Part shown: positions 9,291-18,035 of the stretch, piece by piece
Numbering within the stretch: position 1 is the stretch's first letter
Layout: every line of letters begins with the position of its first letter
Assembly (NCBI GenBank): GCA_044361535.1
Contig: JBIKIQ010000003.1
Span: 1-64,000 of the forward strand
Direction of reading: 5' to 3'
DNA from: UBA952 sp044361535
Lineage (GTDB): Bacteria > Bacteroidota > Bacteroidia > Flavobacteriales_D > Crocinitomicaceae
DNA length: 64,000 bases
The notes under the pieces: model-generated
Database searches by the model: none
What the model saw: the letters and a program-made list of their open reading frames with translations, nothing else
Told to the model about the DNA's origin: nothing
Program-made: the position numbers and the translations under genes

Positions 9291-9298
9291 CAAACTTA
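9291..9298 (-). promoter_or_regulatory. -7 element upstream of the glycosyltransferase run
   Basis: Minus-strand TAAGTTTG, matching TAnnTTTG, 37 nt before the GT2 start. It lies in the 88-nt gap after accC, so the glycosyltransferase genes may be transcribed separately from the acc/fab genes. No clear -33 box was found. Confidence 0.45.
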
Positions 9299-9341
9299 AC
9301 AAGAATCACCATAAAGAATTCTAAAACTTTTGAAACGGAGT

Positions 9342-10679
9342 TTAAAACTCGAATGTTTCCATAAATTTCGTGGTGAAATTACCATTTTTGAAATCTTCGT
9401 TTTCCATTAATTTTTGATGGAAAGGAATCGTAGTTTTCACTCCTTCAATGATGTATTCATCCAATGCTCGTTTCATTTTTAAAATTGCTTCCTCGCGTGT
9501 TTGTGCAACAACGATAAGCTTGGAAATCATTGAATCGTAGTTTGGCGGAATAGTATATCCTGAGTAAACATGCGCATCAATTCTTACGCCATGTCCACCT
9601 GGACAGTGATATTCAGTGATTTTCCCCGGTGAAGGACGAAAATCAGCATAAGGATCTTCAGCGTTAATTCTACATTGGATAGCATGACGCATTACTGGAA
9701 TATAGTTCTTCCCAGAAATTTTTTCTCCTGCTGCAATTTTGATTTGCTCTTTGATAAGGTCAAAATTGATTACTTCTTCGGTAATAGTATGTTCAACTTG
9801 AATACGCGTATTCATTTCCATGAAATAGAAATCACGATTCTTGTCAACTAAAAATTCTACCGTTCCAACCCCTTCGTATTTCACTGCCTTAGCTGCTTTA
9901 ATTGCAGCGTTACCCATTTTTTCACGAAGTTCGTCCGTCATGAAAGGGGAAGGTGTTTCTTCCACTAATTTTTGGTGACGACGCTGAATGGAACAATCTC
10001 TTTCTGAAAGGTGACACGCATTACCGTATTGATCTCCAGCAATTTGAATTTCAATGTGTCGCGGCTCTTCAATAAATTTCTCCATATAAATACCATCGTT
10101 ACCAAATGCAGCACCAGCTTCTTGACGAGCTGAGTCCCATGCGGCTTCGATGTCTTCTTCTTTCCAAACGATACGCATTCCTTTACCACCACCACCAGCA
10201 GTAGCTTTAAGAATGATCGGGTATTTAATTTCTTTAGCCGTTTTTTTAGCGTCACCAACATCTTTCAAAAGACCTTTTGAACCAGGAATACAAGGCACGC
10301 CAGCTTTAATCATCGTTGCTTTAGCAGTAGCTTTGTCGCCCATTCCGGCAATTTGCTCAGGCAAGGCACCAATAAACTTAATTCCGTGTTCTTGACAAAC
10401 TTTGGAAAATTTTTCGTTTTCAGACAAGAATCCATACCCCGGATGAATAGCATCTGCATTGGTGATTTCTGCTGCAGAGATAATATTTGGGATAGATAAA
10501 TAAGACTTAGAACTCACAGGGGGGCCAATACAAACTGCTTCATCTGCAAAACGGACAGGCAAACTGTCTTTGTCAGCGGTAGAATAAACAGCAACTGTTT
10601 TGATTCCCATTTCTTTACACGTCCTAATAACGCGTAAGGCAATCTCGCCGCGGTTGGCGACTAATATTTTTTTAAACAT
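9342..10679 (-). CDS. accC: Biotin carboxylase subunit of acetyl-CoA carboxylase
   Basis: A 445-residue protein (E. coli AccC has 449). It has the N-terminal biotin carboxylase domain KKILVANRGEIALRVIRTC with HPGYGFLSEN, the ATP-grasp glycine loop AGGGGKGMRIV, HIEIQIAGDQYGN, ERDCSIQRRHQK, and the active-site segment MEMNTRIQVEHTITEEV. It carboxylates biotin carried on AccB using ATP and bicarbonate, the first half of malonyl-CoA synthesis. It follows accB by 15 nt and is the last gene of the fab/acc block. The carboxyltransferase subunits are not in this window. Confidence 0.96.
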   Translation of the reverse strand: MFKKILVANRGEIALRVIRTCKEMGIKTVAVYSTADKDSLPVRFADEAVCIGPPVSSKSYLSIPNIISAAEITNADAIHPGYGFLSENEKFSKVCQEHGIKFIGALPEQIAGMGDKATAKATMIKAGVPCIPGSKGLLKDVGDAKKTAKEIKYPIILKATAGGGGKGMRIVWKEEDIEAAWDSARQEAGAAFGNDGIYMEKFIEEPRHIEIQIAGDQYGNACHLSERDCSIQRRHQKLVEETPSPFMTDELREKMGNAAIKAAKAVKYEGVGTVEFLVDKNRDFYFMEMNTRIQVEHTITEEVINFDLIKEQIKIAAGEKISGKNYIPVMRHAIQCRINAEDPYADFRPSPGKITEYHCPGGHGVRIDAHVYSGYTIPPNYDSMISKLIVVAQTREEAILKMKRALDEYIIEGVKTTIPFHQKLMENEDFKNGNFTTKFMETFEF

Positions 10680-10694
10680 AAATTAGGGTTTAAA

Positions 10695-11177
10695 TTATGC
10701 CGGTTCAACTAAAAACAAAGGCTGATCGTATTCAACAGGAGAAGCATCGTCAACTAAAACTTTAACAATTTTTCCTGAAATTTCTGATTCAATTTCGTTA
10801 AATAATTTCATTGCTTCAATGATACAAACCTTATCTCCTTTTTGGATGGTACTTCCAACAGAAACAAAAGCATCCTTATCAGGGCCTGATGAACGGTAAA
10901 ATGTTCCAATCATTGGAGATTTAACAGTAATAAGTTTAGAATCATCTTGAGTGTTTGCCGCCGCTGGAGTTTCAGTTACTTGGGGTGCAGAAGCCACAAC
11001 AGGTGCAGAAATCATTGGAGCCGCAACAGGTGCAGATTGAACTATAATTGGTTGTTCTGATCCACGCGCTTTTTCAGCCTTGATGGTAAGTTTGAAATCT
11101 TTTTTTTCGATTTCAACCTCAGTTAAACCAGATTTTGAAACTAACTTAATTAAATCTTGTATCTCATTTAAATTCAT
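10695..11177 (-). CDS. accB: Biotin carboxyl carrier protein of acetyl-CoA carboxylase
   Basis: A 160-residue protein with an N-terminal MNLNEIQDLIKLVSKSGLTEVEIE segment, an Ala/Pro/Val-rich flexible linker at about 45-75, and a C-terminal biotinyl domain (VKSPMIGTFYRSSGPDKDAFV). The biotinylation motif is EAMKLFNEI with the modified Lys at 124. It carries carboxybiotin between AccC and the carboxyltransferase. It is encoded 23 nt after fabH and 15 nt before accC, the conserved accBC pair. Confidence 0.96.
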   Translation of the reverse strand: MNLNEIQDLIKLVSKSGLTEVEIEKKDFKLTIKAEKARGSEQPIIVQSAPVAAPMISAPVVASAPQVTETPAAANTQDDSKLITVKSPMIGTFYRSSGPDKDAFVSVGSTIQKGDKVCIIEAMKLFNEIESEISGKIVKVLVDDASPVEYDQPLFLVEPA

Positions 11178-11200
11178 AACAATAATTTTTGTAAATATAA

Positions 11201-12193
11201 TTATTTTGGATTATACGCCCATTTTAAATAAACGGAGCCCCAAGTAAATCCACCGCCAAAGGCAGATAAAATCAAGGTGTCTCCTTTTCGAAGTTGATTT
11301 TCATAATCCCACAAACACAAGGGAAGTGTCCCTGCTGTGGTATTACCGTATTTTTGAATATTAATCATGACCTTTTCTTTTGGAAGGCCCATTCTATCTG
11401 CTGTTGCGTCAATGATTCTCAAATTGGCTTGATGAGGAACTAACCAATCAACATCTTCACTTTTTAGATTATTCTTTTCCATTATTTCAGCCGAAACTTC
11501 AGCCATATTGGTTACCGCGAATTTGAAGACTTGTTTCCCTTCTTGTTTTACAAAATGCATTCTATTTTCGACAGTTTCAATAGACGGTGGATTTGCCGAA
11601 CCACCTGCGGGTTGAATGAGGTATTGTCTTCCTGATCCGTCACTTCTCAAAATAAAATCCAATACACCTAACCCCTCTTCGTTTGGTTCAAGTAAAACAG
11701 CCCCGGCTCCATCACCAAATATCACACAAGTAGTTCGGTCTTGGTAATCTAAGATTGAGGTCATCTTATCAACACCTACAACAATTACTTTTTTGTATTT
11801 TCCAGTTTCAATAAATTGAGCGCCAGTTGATAATGCATAGATAAAACCTGAACAAGCAGCAATAAGGTCAAATCCCCATGCATTTACCATTCCTGTTTTA
11901 TCACACAATACATTGGCTGTACTGGGAAAAGGATAATCGGGAGTTACTGTTGCTAAAACAACCAAGTCTATTTCTTCTGGGGCAGTATTCGTTTTTGCTA
12001 ATAATCCTTTTACTGCTTCCGCAGCTAAATCGGATGACGCTCCATCACGCAAAATCCGTCTTTCTTTAATTCCGGTTCGTGAAGTAATCCATTCATCAGA
12101 AGTATCAACAATTTTTGCTAAATCTTCATTCGATAAAACCTCTTCAGGAACGAATCCCTGAACTCCGGTAATTGCAGCAGTAATTTTTTTCAT
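11201..12193 (-). CDS. fabH: 3-oxoacyl-[ACP] synthase III
   Basis: A 330-residue condensing enzyme that starts fatty-acid synthesis by joining acetyl-CoA or branched acyl-CoA to malonyl-ACP. The catalytic triad is visible: Cys114 in AACSGFIYAL, His in VPHQANLRIIDA and Asn in KYGNTTAGTLPL. The C-terminus FGGGFTWGSVYLKW is typical. Its ATG overlaps the plsX stop by 1 nt, indicating coupled translation. The plsX-fabH-accB-accC order matches its function at the entry of the pathway. Confidence 0.96.
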   Translation of the reverse strand: MKKITAAITGVQGFVPEEVLSNEDLAKIVDTSDEWITSRTGIKERRILRDGASSDLAAEAVKGLLAKTNTAPEEIDLVVLATVTPDYPFPSTANVLCDKTGMVNAWGFDLIAACSGFIYALSTGAQFIETGKYKKVIVVGVDKMTSILDYQDRTTCVIFGDGAGAVLLEPNEEGLGVLDFILRSDGSGRQYLIQPAGGSANPPSIETVENRMHFVKQEGKQVFKFAVTNMAEVSAEIMEKNNLKSEDVDWLVPHQANLRIIDATADRMGLPKEKVMINIQKYGNTTAGTLPLCLWDYENQLRKGDTLILSAFGGGFTWGSVYLKWAYNPK

Positions 12194-13134
12194 TAACTAT
12201 TAAAGGCTTGATTTAGTTTTTCAGATAATTGAGAATTCGCCACTTCGAAGGAATGTAAAATCATATTTTTTACAGCAATATTATTTGAAATTCCATGTCC
12301 AATAATAACATTCCCTTTTACACCTAAAATCGGTGTTCCGCCGTAATTTTCGTAATTAAATCTATCAAAATACTCGTCTCTAATTCCTCTTTTACGCATT
12401 AGCGTGTAGATTCCTTCCGCCTCCTTTAATACAATATTTCCTGTGTAGCCATCACAAACAATGACATCTGCCTTTCCCATGAAAATGTCTCGCCCTTCTA
12501 GATTTCCAATAAAATTGATTTCATCTGATTTCGCAAGCATGCCGTGAGCCGCAATTGTCAACAAATTTCCTTTTGTTTCTTCTTCACCAATATTTAAAAG
12601 AGCCACTTTTGGATTTTCAACGCCGTACACAGATTTTGAATACAGAGACCCTAAGACAGCAAATTGATATAAAACATCTACCTTACAATCTGCATTTGAA
12701 CCGACATCCAACAAGATTGTTTTTGATCCGTCGATAGCGGGTAAGGTTGACGTTATACACGGTCTGATTACACCCGGAATGGTGTTGAGTTTATAAATAG
12801 AACCAACGAGCATTGCCCCGGTGTTACCCGTACTAGCAAAAACATCCAGTTCGTTTTTCACAAGTAAATCAAAACCAACTGAAATTGAACTATTTGGTTT
12901 TTGAGGAATTGCTCTGGTTGGATGGTCGTGCATGGTGATTACGTCGGGCGCATGAACAATCTCAACTCGATTAGAGTCTATGTTAAATTTTGAAAGAGAG
13001 GACTCAATTTGTTCTTTATCGCCTAACAAGACAAGTGTAACATCTTGAGGCAATTCATTTAACGCCAAAGAAGCCCCATCGATATTAACATCGGGGGCAA
13101 AATCACCGCCTAAAACATCAATTCCGATTTTCAT
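12193..13134 (-). CDS. plsX: Phosphate acyltransferase PlsX
   Basis: A 313-residue protein beginning MKIGIDVLGGDFAPDVNIDGA, which turns acyl-ACP into acyl-phosphate for the PlsY route of phospholipid synthesis. Family marks include GNTGAMLVGS, LLDVGSNADCK, LLNIGEEETKGN, NFIGNLEGRDIF and VIVCDGYTGNIVLKEAEG. It overlaps fabH by 1 nt and follows rpmF by 22 nt, the classical rpmF-plsX-fabH arrangement. Confidence 0.96.
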   Translation of the reverse strand: MKIGIDVLGGDFAPDVNIDGASLALNELPQDVTLVLLGDKEQIESSLSKFNIDSNRVEIVHAPDVITMHDHPTRAIPQKPNSSISVGFDLLVKNELDVFASTGNTGAMLVGSIYKLNTIPGVIRPCITSTLPAIDGSKTILLDVGSNADCKVDVLYQFAVLGSLYSKSVYGVENPKVALLNIGEEETKGNLLTIAAHGMLAKSDEINFIGNLEGRDIFMGKADVIVCDGYTGNIVLKEAEGIYTLMRKRGIRDEYFDRFNYENYGGTPILGVKGNVIIGHGISNNIAVKNMILHSFEVANSQLSEKLNQAFNS

Positions 13135-13156
13135 TTGCGGAATTTATTTAGGGAAA

Positions 13157-13348
13157 TTAAACTGCAACTTCTTTTTCAGCTACTACTTTTCCTTTGTAGT
13201 ATAATTTTCCTTCATGCCAATGTGCATGGTGGAATAAATGCGGTTGGCCTGTAGTTGGACAAGTTGCGATGTTATTAGCAACAGCATTCTTGTGAGTTCT
13301 CCTTTTGTCTCTTCGCGTGGTGGAAGTTCTACGTTTAGGATGTGCCAT
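13157..13348 (-). CDS. rpmF: 50S ribosomal protein L32
   Basis: A 63-residue protein, MAHPKRRTSTTRRDKRRTHK, followed by ATCPTTGQPHLFHHAHWHEGKLYYKGKVV, the typical Bacteroidota L32. Only one cysteine (CPTTG) is present instead of the two CxxC pairs of zinc-ribbon L32, so this is the zinc-independent type. It is located between the DUF177 gene and plsX, as in many bacteria. Confidence 0.97.
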   Translation of the reverse strand: MAHPKRRTSTTRRDKRRTHKNAVANNIATCPTTGQPHLFHHAHWHEGKLYYKGKVVAEKEVAV

Positions 13349-13365
13349 AATTATATATTTTTATT

Positions 13366-13881
13366 TTAATTCAAATTTTTTAAAGCAGACCAACGAGGGT
13401 CTACATCATCGTCTTTAGTTTCCTCTTTTTTTGAAGAAAGATATTTATTCAAAGCCTCAATCATTTCCTGATTACACTTACCTTCTTCATGAACAATACG
13501 TGGAGGTAGTGAAACAGTTATAAATTCATAGATAGGTTGTGTTATATCAATCTGGTAACTATCTGGATGAATAACTAAAAGTGTTTCATCATCTATTTCT
13601 TCTAGACCGTACTTATATATCAATTGATAGTTGCTGTCAATTTTAAAATCAACAGGATCCGTGCACAAGTTGCATTCAGCTTCTACCGTTCCTTTAAGAT
13701 TAAAGAGCAAAATAAGCATGGACTCTTTTTTCTCAAGATTAATAGAAACGTGAACATCACCTTTCTGAATCAATGAATAATCTAATTCTTCAAAGAACGA
13801 GTCATCTATTTCAAAATCAAATAGATGGTTTCCAATTTTTAAACCTGCAAAGGGAATAGTGTAATCGAATTTTCTCTTCAT
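13366..13881 (-). CDS. YceD/DUF177 family protein
   Basis: A 171-residue protein of the DUF177 family, commonly encoded just before rpmF and linked to ribosome/23S rRNA biogenesis. The conserved cysteine motif is present as AECNLCTDPVDF near residue 70, with a later lone Cys in EEGKCNQEMIEAL. The C-terminus DDDVDPRWSALKNL fits the family pattern DPRWaaL. It is the first gene of the rpmF-plsX-fabH-accBC transcript and lies just behind a good promoter. Confidence 0.88.
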   Translation of the reverse strand: MKRKFDYTIPFAGLKIGNHLFDFEIDDSFFEELDYSLIQKGDVHVSINLEKKESMLILLFNLKGTVEAECNLCTDPVDFKIDSNYQLIYKYGLEEIDDETLLVIHPDSYQIDITQPIYEFITVSLPPRIVHEEGKCNQEMIEALNKYLSSKKEETKDDDVDPRWSALKNLN

Positions 13882-13908
13882 AATTCCACACAGTTAAAAA
13901 CGGGAGGG

Positions 13909-13938
13909 CAAAGGTAAGAAATTTCATTGTAATCCAAA
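13909..13938 (-). promoter_or_regulatory. Promoter of the yceD-rpmF-plsX-fabH-accBC operon
   Basis: Read on the minus strand: TTTG (13938-13935), an 18-nt spacer, then TACCTTTG (13916-13909). This matches the Bacteroidota TTTG-N19-TAnnTTTG consensus closely. The yceD ATG begins 27 nt downstream. Confidence 0.75.
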
Positions 13939-13972
13939 AATATAGTTTCAAATAACTGTAAGTTTTATGAAA

Positions 13973-15064
13973 CTAGTGGTCTCGTTCGCTTCTATCTCCT
14001 TCTTGTTTTCTTACTAAAAGAGGGTTCAAATTGATTTCTTTAATAAATTTTCTGCTTTTCAAAATATCACATGCAGCATAAATTGCAGAGCGAATGGAAT
14101 GTTCTGAAGCTTGATTTTTTCCTGCAATGTCATACGCTGTTCCGTGATCGGGCGAAGTACGTACGATGGGTAATCCAGCTGTGAAATTCACACCATCTTC
14201 AAAAGCAATTGCTTTAAAAGCCGCTAATCCCTGATCGTGATACATTGCTAAAACGCCGTCAAATTGATGGCGAAGAGTGGAACCAAAAAAACCATCTGCA
14301 GCATATGGTCCAAAAATAAATCGACCTTCATTTTTTGCCGCTTGAATGGCAGGAAAAATAACTTCCTTTTCTTCTAGTCCTAATTTTCCATTTTCACCGG
14401 CATGTGGATTTAGACCCAAAACCGCAATTCTAGGTTTTATAATTGAAAAGTCTTTCTTAAGTGAGTCTTCAAATTGCTGAATTTTACGAATAATTTTTTC
14501 CTTCGTTATTGCTTGTGAGACCTCTTTCAGCGGAACGTGAACTGTCACTAAGGCAACACGAAGTGATCCCGCCATTAAAATCATAAGTGCTTCTTCTACG
14601 CCGGACATTTCAGCGAGGTATTCTGTATGACCTGAAAATTTAAATCCTGACTTTGTAACTTCATCTTTTGAAAAGGGAGCTGTTACAAGCACATCTATTT
14701 TACCATCTGCTAAATCTTGTGAAGCTTTTTCAAGAGATTGAATAGCAAATTTTCCTGAATCTGAGTTTGGAGTTCCTGGGGTTATCTGAACATCATCATT
14801 CCATACGTTTATCACGTTAATCTTTCGTTGTTGAATTTCCTTAGCGTCTCGAATGGCTTGATAGTTAAATTCATTTTCATTCAATTGCTTTTTGTAGTAA
14901 GATATGACTTTAGAAGAACCGTAAATAACGGGTGTTAAATCAAGTAAAATCCTCGGATCTTTTAGTGCCTTAATAATAATTTCTGGACCAATACCATTTA
15001 TGTCTCCAATCGTGATTCCAACTCTCACGGGATTCGGGTTACCAACTTCCTTCTCTTTCTCCAT
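13973..15064 (-). CDS. pdxA: 4-hydroxythreonine-4-phosphate dehydrogenase
   Basis: A 363-residue enzyme of the deoxyxylulose-phosphate-dependent vitamin B6 pathway. It oxidises 4-phosphohydroxy-threonine in an NAD- and metal-dependent way. It starts in the family style (RVGITIGDINGIGPEIIIKAL). The three metal-binding His segments are SGHTEYLAEMSG, LNPHAGENGKLG and AMYHDQGLAAFKAI, and the end GLPIVRTSPDHGTAYDIAGK is highly conserved. It is about 30 residues longer than E. coli PdxA, common in Bacteroidota. Its ATG overlaps the pepA stop by 1 nt, so the two are probably cotranscribed. A 91-nt gap separates it from yceD. Confidence 0.95.
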   Translation of the reverse strand: MEKEKEVGNPNPVRVGITIGDINGIGPEIIIKALKDPRILLDLTPVIYGSSKVISYYKKQLNENEFNYQAIRDAKEIQQRKINVINVWNDDVQITPGTPNSDSGKFAIQSLEKASQDLADGKIDVLVTAPFSKDEVTKSGFKFSGHTEYLAEMSGVEEALMILMAGSLRVALVTVHVPLKEVSQAITKEKIIRKIQQFEDSLKKDFSIIKPRIAVLGLNPHAGENGKLGLEEKEVIFPAIQAAKNEGRFIFGPYAADGFFGSTLRHQFDGVLAMYHDQGLAAFKAIAFEDGVNFTAGLPIVRTSPDHGTAYDIAGKNQASEHSIRSAIYAACDILKSRKFIKEINLNPLLVRKQEGDRSERDH

Positions 15065-16467
15065 TAGTTCGTTCTGTTTTTCAAAAATTGATACAAAAGA
15101 CGTACACCTGAACCCGTGCCGCCTTGAGTGCGATAGTCTTCTTTAGTGTCGAGCCAAGTTGGACCCGCCACATCCATGTGAATGTAGGGTGATTTAACGA
15201 AATGTTCCAAAAATTTCCCTGCCGTTATCATACCAGCATTTCCACCGCCTATATTTTTCAAATCTGCAATGGTAGATTTCATTTCCTTTAGATACTCATC
15301 CCAAAATGGAAAACGTACTACTCGCTCATGCACCTCATTACCAGCTTCTTCTAACTCTTTGAAATAGGTGTCAGCTGCATTTCCCATGATAATGCTTGCG
15401 TGCGTTCCAATAGCTCGAACGGCTGCTCCTGTAAGAGTTGCCGCATCTATTACCACTTCAGGCTTATATTTATCTGAATAGGCCAACGCATCTGCTAAAA
15501 TTAATCTTCCCTCAGCATCTGTGTTAAGCACCTCAACGGTTGTTCCATTGTGCATAGTAAGTATATCTCCCGGAGTATAGGCATCCATTCCTGGTCTATT
15601 GTCAGTTGCTGGAATTAGCACAACTAAATGAATTTTCAATTGTTGTAATGCGGCTAAATAGATTGTCCCAGCCATGGCTGCAGCACCTGCCATATCACTT
15701 TTCATACAATCCATCGAACCAGGGGTGGGCTTTAAACTCAATCCACCCGTATCGTAAACAACTCCCTTGCCAACAAGAACAATCGGTTTTTTATTTACAG
15801 CCTTAGGATGTTTGTATTCAGCAATTGTAAATGTTGGCGGATCCATTGAACCCCTATTAACGCCTAATAAACCACCCATTTTTAAGGCTTCAATTTGTGC
15901 TTTATGGAGAACATTTACTGAAAACCCAGCTTCCTCTCCTGCATTTGAAATTTCTTCCGACAACTTAATAGCGGTAAGGTAAGAAACAGGCTCATTAACC
16001 AGATCTCGCGTCCAATAAACAACCTTGCATGTATTCGAAACCTCCGTCAGTTTTAAATTACTTATCTCATTAGACACGATAATTTCTCCAAGTTTGTTCT
16101 TGCTTTCACTTTCTTTAGAAAAATACTTTGTGAATTTATAGTTTGATAGCATTAATCCCTCTATGAATTTCAATACTGGTTTTTCTGTTCCGCTGATTTG
16201 AATTTTTTCTAATTTTTTCCCGATTTGTTGTTGAATCATTGAACCAGCCACGCGAAGCTGTTCATCACTTTGTTCGCTATAAATGGCAAAACAATAAAAG
16301 TCTCCTTGCTTGATAAAGTCAAACTTTTCTTTCGAATGGGATATTTTTTCGAGATCACTCTCAGTAAATGTACCAACAGTAATTTTGTTTTTTATATCCT
16401 TCTTTGAAAAAAGGTAAACAATTGAAAGGTCATTCTGAAAAAATTGGCACTGTGAAATTTGTATCAT
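15064..16467 (-). CDS. pepA: M17 leucyl aminopeptidase
   Basis: A 467-residue cytoplasmic aminopeptidase of the M17 family. The C-terminal catalytic domain has the metal and active-site motifs VGKGVVYDTGGLSLKPT, MKSDMAGAAA and the signature NTDAEGRLILADALAY, with SPYIHMDVAGPTW near the end. The N-terminal 140 residues are diverged, as usual. It releases N-terminal residues from peptides imported by the cell. It is translated together with pdxA through a 1-nt overlap and has its own -7 element upstream. Confidence 0.93.
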   Translation of the reverse strand: MIQISQCQFFQNDLSIVYLFSKKDIKNKITVGTFTESDLEKISHSKEKFDFIKQGDFYCFAIYSEQSDEQLRVAGSMIQQQIGKKLEKIQISGTEKPVLKFIEGLMLSNYKFTKYFSKESESKNKLGEIIVSNEISNLKLTEVSNTCKVVYWTRDLVNEPVSYLTAIKLSEEISNAGEEAGFSVNVLHKAQIEALKMGGLLGVNRGSMDPPTFTIAEYKHPKAVNKKPIVLVGKGVVYDTGGLSLKPTPGSMDCMKSDMAGAAAMAGTIYLAALQQLKIHLVVLIPATDNRPGMDAYTPGDILTMHNGTTVEVLNTDAEGRLILADALAYSDKYKPEVVIDAATLTGAAVRAIGTHASIIMGNAADTYFKELEEAGNEVHERVVRFPFWDEYLKEMKSTIADLKNIGGGNAGMITAGKFLEHFVKSPYIHMDVAGPTWLDTKEDYRTQGGTGSGVRLLYQFLKNRTN

Positions 16468-16480
16468 AGAACTGTTTTTA

Positions 16481-16488
16481 CAAATGTA
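16481..16488 (-). promoter_or_regulatory. -7 element upstream of pepA-pdxA
   Basis: Minus-strand TACATTTG (TAnnTTTG) 13 nt before the pepA ATG, in the 31-nt gap after mutY. The distance predicts a leader of only a few nucleotides. No clear -33 box was seen. Confidence 0.5.
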
Positions 16489-16498
16489 ACAAAGAAAT

Positions 16499-17545
16499 TC
16501 AACCTTTATTAAGAAATAATGAGAGGTTCTCCTCTAAAAAACGATCTATCAAACGCGGCAAAGGATAGTTGATGAGGTCGTTGATGGGAATTTCAATCAC
16601 GTTGTCACACATAAAGTCCTTCCGGTTTGAACTCATGATGAACTGAGCATGTAAATGTTGATGCGATAAAATGTGTTTGTATGAAGAAAAAATCCTATCT
16701 ATTGAATCTTTGTTTGTTAGACAGTATTCATTCATTTTTTCGATACTCTCAAATTCTATTTTTGGAAATTCAAACATGTTTTTCCAAATGTCATTTTCTG
16801 TTTTTTTTCTCAGTAGAATGCTTTCATTCGTAGTATTTAAATTCACACAATAAAGAAAGTATCTCTTCCTAATTTTGGTTTTCCCTTTTTTAATTGGAAG
16901 TAGAGAAACTCGATTTTTTTTATAGGCTTCACAATGTATGAGTAACGGACATATTTGACAATTTGGGTTACTTGGAACGCATTGAAGCGCACCGAACTCC
17001 ATGATAGCTTGATTAAAAAGTGCAGGTTGATTTTTAGCCAGTAATTCATTTGCTAGATAGGTGAATTGTTTCTTCCCCTCGGTGGAATCGATAGGAGTTT
17101 CTATGTTGAAAACCCGACTTAACACCCTAAAAACATTTCCATCAACTACTGCATGTGCTTTATCAAAGGCGAATGAAGCAATGGCCGCAGCAGTATATTC
17201 ACCAATACCTTTGAGCTGTAGAATTTTTTCATAACTATTTGGGAAAATACCGGAGTATTCATGTGTAACTATCTTTGCTGTTGTGTGCAAATTTCTTGCT
17301 CGCGAATAATAGCCGAGTCCTTGCCAAGTGGTCAAAACATCTTGTTCGGTGGCTGCTGCCAAATCTTGAATTTTCGGATATTTCTCCACAAACCTCTCGT
17401 AATATGACCTTCCCTGCACTACTCTTGTCTGTTGTAAGATAACCTCACTGAGCCAAATGTAATAAGGGTTTTGGGTTCTTCTCCATGGAAGATCCCTTTT
17501 ATACTCGTAATACCATTCAATAATTACTGATTGAATTTCAGTCAT
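16499..17545 (-). CDS. mutY: A/G-specific adenine glycosylase
   Basis: A 348-residue base-excision repair enzyme that removes A opposite 8-oxoG. Visible residues are Glu34 in SEVILQQTRV, the helix-hairpin-helix LKGIGEYTAAAIASFAF, the catalytic Asp135 in HAVVDGNVFRVLSR, and a [4Fe-4S] loop Cys189-x6-Cys196-x2-Cys199-x5-Cys205. The C-terminal NUDIX-like domain (FLYCVNLNTTNESILLRKK ... MFEFPKIEF) reads the 8-oxoG strand. It is divergent from the HU gene across a 107-nt gap, a neighbourhood often kept in Flavobacteriia. Confidence 0.95.
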   Translation of the reverse strand: MTEIQSVIIEWYYEYKRDLPWRRTQNPYYIWLSEVILQQTRVVQGRSYYERFVEKYPKIQDLAAATEQDVLTTWQGLGYYSRARNLHTTAKIVTHEYSGIFPNSYEKILQLKGIGEYTAAAIASFAFDKAHAVVDGNVFRVLSRVFNIETPIDSTEGKKQFTYLANELLAKNQPALFNQAIMEFGALQCVPSNPNCQICPLLIHCEAYKKNRVSLLPIKKGKTKIRKRYFLYCVNLNTTNESILLRKKTENDIWKNMFEFPKIEFESIEKMNEYCLTNKDSIDRIFSSYKHILSHQHLHAQFIMSSNRKDFMCDNVIEIPINDLINYPLPRLIDRFLEENLSLFLNKG

Positions 17546-17602
17546 TTAAAATATTTATGAAAAAAAATCTAACAAAAAGGTATTTATAATGTTTATGGTA
17601 AC

Positions 17603-17610
17603 TAAATTTG
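17603..17610 (+). promoter_or_regulatory. -7 element upstream of hup
   Basis: TAAATTTG, matching TAnnTTTG, 42 nt before the HU start codon. It leaves room for a leader of about 35 nt. The expected TTG at -33 is not obvious. Confidence 0.5.
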
Positions 17611-17652
17611 CAGCACAAAATTACTATTATTAAACTCTTAAAATAACAAATT

Positions 17653-17934
17653 ATGACTAAAGCAGATGTTGTAAATGAGATTGTTCATGAAACAGGATTG
17701 GACAAGAATGAGGCACTGAAGGCTGTTGAAGCTTTTATGAATTCTATTAAAGGTTCTTTATCTAAAGGACAAAATGTATATTTGAGAGGCTTTGGAAGTT
17801 TCATTGTTAAGGAAAGAGCTGAAAAAACAGGAAGAAATATTTCTAAAAACACGACGATAATCATCCCTGCCCACAAAATCCCTTCATTCAAACCAGCAAA
17901 AACATTTGTTGAAGAGGTTAAGTCTAAGGCATAA
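17653..17934 (+). CDS. hup: HU family DNA-binding protein
   Basis: A 93-residue nucleoid protein, MTKADVVNEIVHETGLDKNE, with the beta-arm region GFGSFIVKERAEKTGRNISKNTTIIIPAHKIPSFKPAKTF. The arm carries the conserved GRN and PAH..PSFKP elements, so it should bind and bend DNA as a dimer. It is monocistronic: a terminator lies right after it and a promoter right before it. It is divergent from mutY. Confidence 0.96.
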   Translation: MTKADVVNEIVHETGLDKNEALKAVEAFMNSIKGSLSKGQNVYLRGFGSFIVKERAEKTGRNISKNTTIIIPAHKIPSFKPAKTFVEEVKSKA

Positions 17935-17958
17935 ATTATTATATATCCATTTGATAGG

Positions 17959-17990
17959 AAATACGTTACTTGGTAACGTATTTTTTTTGT
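17959..17990 (+). terminator. Hairpin terminator after hup
   Basis: An 11-bp perfect stem, AAATACGTTAC (17959-17969) with GTAACGTATTT (17973-17983), loop TTG, running into eight T's. Confidence 0.85.
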
Positions 17991-17999
17991 TTTTAATTT

Positions 18000-18029
18000 T
18001 TGAGCTTGGTTCTGTTTTATCTATTTTTG
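18000..18029 (+). promoter_or_regulatory. Promoter of the GT2 gene, possibly giving a leaderless mRNA
   Basis: TTG (18000-18002), a 19-nt spacer, then TATTTTTG (18022-18029), a full match to the Bacteroidota consensus. The ATG of the glycosyltransferase starts only 6 nt after the -7 box, so transcription should begin at or next to the start codon. Confidence 0.7.
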
Positions 18030-18035
18030 TATTGA